Origin: Bin80 sp964503085
GTDB lineage: Bacteria > Bacteroidota > Rhodothermia > Rhodothermales > Bin80
Assembly (NCBI GenBank): GCA_964503085.1
Contig: CAZCYQ010000027.1
Span: 1 to 46,077, forward strand
DNA: 46,077 bases
Direction of reading: 5' to 3'
How positions within the stretch are numbered: position 1 is the stretch's first letter; each line of letters opens with the position of its first letter. The notes under the pieces are model-generated. The model was not told where the DNA came from, did no database searches, and saw only the letters and a list, made by a program, of their open reading frames with translations. Positions 41,235 through 46,077 of the stretch are shown here, in pieces. The translations under genes and the position numbers were made by a program.

Positions 41235-43338
41235 CTGCAGCTGTTACCACCTGCTCCTGCACGTTCCTCGGCATGGCCTGATAATGACTGAAGCGTGCGC
41301 TGTGAATGCCTCGCCCCTGCGTCATTGACCGGACCCGTGTTGAATACTGATATAGCTCCGCCTCGGGTACTTGTGCGAGAATGATCTGCATGGTTCCCTC
41401 AGCTTCCATACCCTTGATCGTTGCGCGGCGTCCATTCAGGTCGCCCATAATATCTCCAGTGTACGTATCCGGGATCGTTACTCTCACATCATGAATAGGC
41501 TCCAGGATCACGGGCCTAGCTTTTCGAAACGCGTCACGAAATCCGAAGCGGGCGGCAGTGCGAAAGGCATTTTCGTTTGAGTCAACCGAGTGCATACCCC
41601 CGTCATAAATCACCAGACGCACATCTCCTACCGGGTAACCGGCTACCGGTCCCTTCTGCATGCCTTCCAGCACCCCTTTCTGGATTGCACCGAAGAATCT
41701 TCGCATATCAATCACCCCACCGACGATGCCGTCAATGAACTCAATCGTGGATCCCCAGCCCGTCGTAGACTGTACCGTATTACGGACTGAGATGTCTGGA
41801 CGCTTCTTGAATTCGCCTTCCAGAGGCTCGATCAGGACTGAAATATCTGCGAATTGCCCTGCCCCCCCTGTTTGCTTCTTATGTCTGTAGGACGCTCGTG
41901 CTTCGGTCGTCACCGTTTCCCGATATGCTACGCGAGGTCGACTATAATCCACCTCAACGTTTACCTTGGACTTGAGCCTATACTGAGCAACCTTCAAATG
42001 CATAGATCCCTGCCCCCCCAGACTAATCTGGCTCAAATGTGGCTCGTGTACGACCACAAGAGAAGGATCTTCCGCTGTGATCTGATGCAAACCCTGGGCC
42101 AACTTATCCTCCTCCCCTTCTGTTCTCGGTCGGATTGCCTCGCGATAGCGCGGCTCAGGAAAGGGAATCGATTTCACCAGCACGCGATGACCCTTTTTGC
42201 GGAGCGTATTGTTGGTGTGGGTGTCACGTAACTTAACAAGCGCTCCCAAATCGCCCGCCACCATACGCGGGACGGTTTCCCTATCTCTTCCACATAACAC
42301 GTAGAGTTGTCCTAGGCGCTCATTGGTCCCGGAATTGCCATTTTCCAGGTCCATTCCAGGTTCAATCGCGCCACTGCATACACGAAAGAAAGAATAATCG
42401 CCAACATGATGTTCAGCCATCGTACGATAAACGAATACTACGGGACTGGCTTCTGTATCAGCATCAAGAGCATCGCCATCCTCCACTGGAACAGCCGGTG
42501 CAGCCAGTGGTGACGGCAGTACATTGTCAATGAAACTCATCAGGCGAGCGGTACCCGTGTTCGCGGCAGCGGCCGTACAGAAGACTGGATACAACGAACG
42601 TGATAACATCGCCTCCCTGAGCCCTGCACGCATTTCTTCCTCACTCAACATCTCTTCCTCGAGATATTTCTCCATTAACTCCTCATCATTAACAGCGATG
42701 TCCTCAACCAATGCGTTATGCAACTCTTCTGCACGTTCAAGAAACTCTTCGGGGATCTCGCTGAAGGTTGGCGGACCTTGGACACCCGGATCAAAAGTAA
42801 GCTGCTTCATGACCAATACGTCAATAAGCACATTCGGTGCACTCCCGGGAAACTGTACCACAGTTACCCCCACCCCGAAACGATCCCTCATTTGTTCAAT
42901 CAATGACTCAACATCAGCTTGTGCACGATCAATCTGGTTGATCACGAACATTGCCGGTTTCTCATTTTCCGCAGCCGCACTCCAAGCCAACTCTGTACCG
43001 ACCTCTACTCCCTCCTGTGCATTCATGACAAAAATGGCAGTATCTGCTACACGGACAGCAGCGACTACCTCTCCCACAAAATCAGGGTATCCGGGCGTAT
43101 CAATGATGTTGATCTTGTGCCCCTTCCACTCCACATGCAGCAGAGATGAGAAGATGGACATCTGGCGCTCTTTTTCGCTTGGCTGGTAGTCACTTACCGT
43201 TGATCCCTCCGTGATTGTCCCTAAACGACGTGTCTTTTTACTGACATATAGCATAGATTCAGACAGAGTGGTCTTTCCACTGCCCTGATGACCTACAAGA
43301 ACAACGTTTCGGATGTGATCCGTACTATAGACTTTCAT
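41215..43338 (-). CDS. Elongation factor G-like translational GTPase (divergent EF-G2 type)
   Basis: 707 residues from the ATG at 43338; longer in-frame starts up to 43449 give a non-conserved leader. All five EF-G domains can be followed. The GTPase motifs are GHQGSGKTT (16-24), switch region EKERQMSI, DTPGYPDF (80-87) and NQID (134-137), where canonical EF-G has NKxD and RGITI in switch 1. Domain IV contains YRHKKQTGGAGQFADI, and domain V has EPIHDVRVTIPDTYTGDIMG. These changes place it in the secondary EF-G-like (EF-G2) group, known from Thermus, Thermotoga and many Bacteroidota, whose function in translation is less clear than that of FusA. It is transcribed away from accD with a 152-bp gap and overlaps the amidase 3' end. 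Confidence 0.9.
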   Translation of the reverse strand: MKVYSTDHIRNVVLVGHQGSGKTTLSESMLYVSKKTRRLGTITEGSTVSDYQPSEKERQMSIFSSLLHVEWKGHKINIIDTPGYPDFVGEVVAAVRVADTAIFVMNAQEGVEVGTELAWSAAAENEKPAMFVINQIDRAQADVESLIEQMRDRFGVGVTVVQFPGSAPNVLIDVLVMKQLTFDPGVQGPPTFSEIPEEFLERAEELHNALVEDIAVNDEELMEKYLEEEMLSEEEMRAGLREAMLSRSLYPVFCTAAAANTGTARLMSFIDNVLPSPLAAPAVPVEDGDALDADTEASPVVFVYRTMAEHHVGDYSFFRVCSGAIEPGMDLENGNSGTNERLGQLYVLCGRDRETVPRMVAGDLGALVKLRDTHTNNTLRKKGHRVLVKSIPFPEPRYREAIRPRTEGEEDKLAQGLHQITAEDPSLVVVHEPHLSQISLGGQGSMHLKVAQYRLKSKVNVEVDYSRPRVAYRETVTTEARASYRHKKQTGGAGQFADISVLIEPLEGEFKKRPDISVRNTVQSTTGWGSTIEFIDGIVGGVIDMRRFFGAIQKGVLEGMQKGPVAGYPVGDVRLVIYDGGMHSVDSNENAFRTAARFGFRDAFRKARPVILEPIHDVRVTIPDTYTGDIMGDLNGRRATIKGMEAEGTMQIILAQVPEAELYQYSTRVRSMTQGRGIHSARFSHYQAMPRNVQEQVVTAAAKAAEE

Positions 43339-43490
43339 GGGGCTTATTGCTAGATTTACCTTCTGTGCATGTTTAGCAACCGAAATATACGCTTGGACGA
43401 AGAATCTACACACCTGAAAGACAGTAATCGCATCTAACGGAGAACACACTTGGTTAAAGCAGTTTAACCGGGTTTACTCCGCTCCAATCA

Positions 43491-44351
43491 ATGGCTTGGT
43501 TTCACAGAACAAAAAAAGGCATCCTGACTAAAGGCAACGGGAAGAACAAAATGCCTGCCGGGCAATGGGAAAAATGCCCGAAGTGTGGGGCCATTAACAA
43601 TCAACGAGAGCTTCAAGCCAGCTTAAGGGTCTGCCCGAAATGCGGCTATCACGGTCGTATGGATCCCGAGGGCTACTTCGCACTGCTTCTAGACGAAGGA
43701 TCCTGTCGATTTCAAGACCGGGATGTTACTGCGAAAGATCCCCTGGGGTTTACAGATCGGAAGAAATATTCAGACCGACTTCATGCTACGCAAAAGAAAA
43801 CCGGTCTGTCTGATGCCGTGCAAGCCGCCTTTGGAAGAATGGAGCGACACGCCGTATCCATAGCAGCTATGGATTTCAGGTTTATCGGGGGATCAATGGG
43901 CTCTGTCGTCGGGGAGGTCATCGCGCGCACCATTCGCCGCGGGATTGATCAGAATATACCGGTAATCGTCATCGCACAAAGCGGTGGGGCTCGTATGATG
44001 GAAGGTGCACTCAGTCTCATGCAAATGGCCAAGACCAGCGCAAACCTTGCAAAACTGCATGAAAAAGGGATCCCGTACATCTCGGTGTTGACCAACCCTA
44101 CAACTGGCGGAGTAAGTGCCTCCTTTGCAATGCTGGGCGATATAAACATTGCTGAACCCGAAGCGCTCATCGGCTTTGCCGGTCCCCGGGTGATTCGTGA
44201 AACTATTGGACAGGATCTCCCCAAGGGTTTCCAGAGTGCAGAATTTCTACGGGATCACGGTTTTATTGATATCGTTGTTGACCGACGGGAACTCCGCAGT
44301 AAATTGATTCATCTATTGGACCTTCTTCAAGAAAAATCTAGTGGAGATTGA
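43491..44351 (+). CDS. accD: Acetyl-CoA carboxylase carboxyltransferase subunit beta
   Basis: A 286-residue AccD. The N-terminal zinc ribbon has Cys29, Cys32, Cys48 and Cys51 (KCPKCGA and VCPKCGYHG). The crotonase-fold carboxyltransferase domain (about 90-280) includes GSMGSVVGEVIARTIR and the oxyanion segments VIAQSGGARMMEGA and NPTTGGVSASFAMLGD. With AccA it transfers the carboxyl group from biotin-BCCP to acetyl-CoA, giving malonyl-CoA, the first step of fatty-acid synthesis in the cytoplasm. No accA or accBC is in the window. A nagB-type gene begins only five bases beyond the stop, so the two are probably cotranscribed, an unusual pairing that may be mere proximity. Confidence 0.95.
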   Translation: MAWFHRTKKGILTKGNGKNKMPAGQWEKCPKCGAINNQRELQASLRVCPKCGYHGRMDPEGYFALLLDEGSCRFQDRDVTAKDPLGFTDRKKYSDRLHATQKKTGLSDAVQAAFGRMERHAVSIAAMDFRFIGGSMGSVVGEVIARTIRRGIDQNIPVIVIAQSGGARMMEGALSLMQMAKTSANLAKLHEKGIPYISVLTNPTTGGVSASFAMLGDINIAEPEALIGFAGPRVIRETIGQDLPKGFQSAEFLRDHGFIDIVVDRRELRSKLIHLLDLLQEKSSGD

Positions 44352-44356
44352 TACGA

Positions 44357-45076
44357 ATGGTGATTAAGTGCCTAGAGAATTACGAGGCGATAAGTTCTCA
44401 TGCCGCTGATATTGTGGCCGCTGCAATCCTTGAAAAGCCAACCGGCGTCTTTGGATTTGCTACCGGCAGTACCCCCGTCGGGCTCTACAAATCGCTCATA
44501 GTGCGTTACCAGCGTGGAGAAATTACCTTCAGTAGGCTTACTACGATGAATCTGGACGAGTACGTTGGCCTCTCCGCAGACCATGACCAATCTTACCGGT
44601 TCTTCATGCAGCACCAACTTTTTGGACATGTAGATGTGCGACCGGAATGTATTTTTTTCCCGCCAGTGAGTGGGGAGCCCTCTGCCTTTGATGACCTGAT
44701 TCAGGACAGAGGAGGGATAGATTTGCAAATCCTCGGTTTGGGCAGCAATGGCCACATTGGCTTTAATGAACCTGGATCTGCATTTGACTCTCGCACCCGT
44801 GTAGTAGGGCTTGCATCCTCAACGATTCGTGATAATGCACGGTTTTTTGATCACTCCCGAGATGTACCGCGCCAAGCGGTAACCATGGGAATCAGGACGA
44901 TCCTGGAAGCTCGTCAAATCCTCCTGCTGGCTTCCGGTGCGAATAAGGCCGACGCAGTGTTTCGCAGTCTTGAGGGCCCACAGACGGAAAGCGTTCCCGG
45001 CAGTTGCCTGCAATCTCATCCTAATGTGATTGTCCTATTAGATGAAGCAGCAGCAACTGGACTTGGTGAGAAATAA
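44357..45076 (+). CDS. nagB: Glucosamine-6-phosphate deaminase
   Basis: About 239 residues from the ATG at 44357, preceded by GGAG about ten bases upstream. A TTG at 44348 overlapping the accD stop is less likely. It converts glucosamine-6-phosphate to fructose-6-phosphate and ammonia. Motifs are TGSTPVGLYKSL (36-47), MNLDEYVGL with the catalytic Asp67, and LGLGSNGHIGFNEPG (126-140) with His133 and Glu138. The residue aligned with E. coli Asp141 is Asn131, as in Gram-positive NagB enzymes. The length is shorter than in E. coli, as expected for the non-allosteric monomeric type. It would link the amino-sugar kinase route (6197) to glycolysis, although the genes are far apart. Confidence 0.92.
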   Translation: MVIKCLENYEAISSHAADIVAAAILEKPTGVFGFATGSTPVGLYKSLIVRYQRGEITFSRLTTMNLDEYVGLSADHDQSYRFFMQHQLFGHVDVRPECIFFPPVSGEPSAFDDLIQDRGGIDLQILGLGSNGHIGFNEPGSAFDSRTRVVGLASSTIRDNARFFDHSRDVPRQAVTMGIRTILEARQILLLASGANKADAVFRSLEGPQTESVPGSCLQSHPNVIVLLDEAAATGLGEK

Positions 45077-45219
45077 AGGACCTATAACTTTGAAGGCGCG
45101 ACACGTGGCTGAATTTGGCATCTAAGGGAGAAACACAACCTAACGAGCCATGAACGACACGGTAGGCTGCATAATAACTCATATCGGCACCTCTGACATA
45201 AGACATCTGAGTATTCTCA

Positions 45220-46077
45220 ATGCCATCTCGTAACAAACCACACATCCGTTCACTCACGGCCCCTGAATTGCCAGACAATTTAGTGAGACGACCTCATGTA
45301 GTAGGTACAATCAAACGCTTCCTTGGTTCAGACACGGAAATCGTTATGTTAGAAGGACCGAGAGGATCCGGCAGGACAACACTGTTGCGTGAATTCATTG
45401 AAATAGTCGACGAACCATGCTTCGCATTATTCCTTAGAGCAGGGAATCGTGCTTCGTATAACCCCAGATTGGTTAAACAAGATCTTGGATCCCAATTGCA
45501 GTTCTATTTGAGAGGCGGATCTACTCCCGTTGAAACAGAATGGTCTAATGCGCAGCTTAGGTCTCTTTGGCAAAAATGCAACAAAAAGCTGACCCGTTAT
45601 GGAAGCCTTGGCTACGTAGTGGTTGATGGCATTCATCACATTGATCCGCGAGAGTCGTCGATTGGTGAAGCGATTTGGGAATTGATGCCACACCATCTTG
45701 CGCAATTAAAGATACTCTGCAGTGTTGATCAGGATACGAGCACCGTACCATCATTTTATAGAGTTAATGCCAAGCCCTTTCCAATTCAGGGTTTTGCATC
45801 CCACGAATCGTATGAATATTTGAGTGATGTAATACCGGAAAAAGAAAAGCGCGAAGATTTTCATCGGCGGTATGATGGCCATCCTGCCTCTTTGGCAAGC
45901 TTACGAAGACAAGCGCGATTCTTATCCGAGAAATCTAATGGTCCAATTCTAGTTTTTCCTACAGATACAAAGAGTCTTCTGAATAATGAGTGGGAAATAT
46001 CAAGACCTTCGTCGCCCGAATTAATTAAGGAAGGTCTGATCAACGCGATGTTATTTGCAAATCCAGTCCAGAATGGG
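45220..46077 (+). CDS. P-loop (STAND-like) NTPase, N-terminal part, cut by the window edge
   Basis: An open frame of 286 codons from the ATG at 45220 continues past the end of the window with no stop. The N-terminal NTPase has a Walker-A-like segment LEGPRGSGRTTLL (44-56), where the usual lysine is Arg52, and a Walker B region YVVVDGIHHID (132-142) of the hhhhDG type seen in STAND/NACHT-like proteins. The next segments (FASHESYEYLSDVIPE and RRYDGHPASLASLRR) fit the small helical parts following such an NTPase core. The protein's effector or sensor domains, if any, lie outside the window. The A+T content is higher than in the housekeeping genes to the left. Family placement is tentative, but the open frame and P-loop are clear. 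Confidence 0.75.
   Translation, partial: MPSRNKPHIRSLTAPELPDNLVRRPHVVGTIKRFLGSDTEIVMLEGPRGSGRTTLLREFIEIVDEPCFALFLRAGNRASYNPRLVKQDLGSQLQFYLRGGSTPVETEWSNAQLRSLWQKCNKKLTRYGSLGYVVVDGIHHIDPRESSIGEAIWELMPHHLAQLKILCSVDQDTSTVPSFYRVNAKPFPIQGFASHESYEYLSDVIPEKEKREDFHRRYDGHPASLASLRRQARFLSEKSNGPILVFPTDTKSLLNNEWEISRPSSPELIKEGLINAMLFANPVQNG

Noticed and set aside
1..46077. CRISPR arrays, rRNA genes, intact insertion sequences
   Set aside because: No regularly spaced repeats, rRNA-like blocks or transposase genes with terminal repeats were seen.

Overview
The window reads as chromosomal DNA of a Gram-negative bacterium with an outer membrane, most likely from the Rhodothermia/Salinibacter side of the Bacteroidota. 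This placement is inference. It rests on an ExbB/small membrane protein/ExbD/ExbD operon, an ECF sigma-FecR-TonB receptor cassette with a carboxypeptidase-like domain, a PSP1 (YaaT) protein, a stand-alone GroES-like protein and an NfeD pair. Genes are tightly packed and convergent neighbours often overlap at their 3' ends.

Layout. 1-4.3 kb (minus): the ExbB/ExbD energiser operon and an S41 processing protease. 4.4-7.1 kb (plus): a penicillin-acylase-like protein directly abutting a BadF-type sugar kinase. 7.1-12.5 kb (minus): acetyl-CoA synthetase, a UvrD/PcrA helicase and a G+C-rich SRPBCC protein. 12.9-18.8 kb (plus): a CNT nucleoside transporter, then sigma factor, FecR-type anti-sigma factor and TonB-dependent receptor. 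18.9-23.0 kb (minus): a five-gene run fabI - L,D-transpeptidase - methyltransferase - ClpP/NfeD - NfeD. 23.4-34.6 kb is the accessory part: two paralogous ABC exporter cassettes in opposite orientation enclose an AAA/DUF4143 protein, a 1400-residue NACHT-like NTPase with a C-terminal PD-(D/E)XK-like domain, a PP-loop ATPase and decayed coding sequence. 35.1-45.1 kb is mostly housekeeping: a sodium/solute symporter, GroES-like protein, tRNA-Met(CAT), DNA polymerase III delta', YaaT, amidase, a divergent EF-G, AccD and NagB. The right edge cuts through another P-loop NTPase gene that has no stop codon inside the window.

The best candidate for an undescribed system is the overlapping gene pair at 25927-31394. 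Both proteins combine a P-loop NTPase with a C-terminal D...ExK nuclease-like signature. The larger one carries the NTPase at the N-terminus and the nuclease-like domain at the C-terminus, the reverse of the usual Avs/bNACHT order. Antiphage defence is an inference from architecture and neighbourhood. The truncated NTPase at 45220 and the inverted ABC cassettes may belong to the same accessory theme. No rRNA, CRISPR array or intact insertion sequence was seen.
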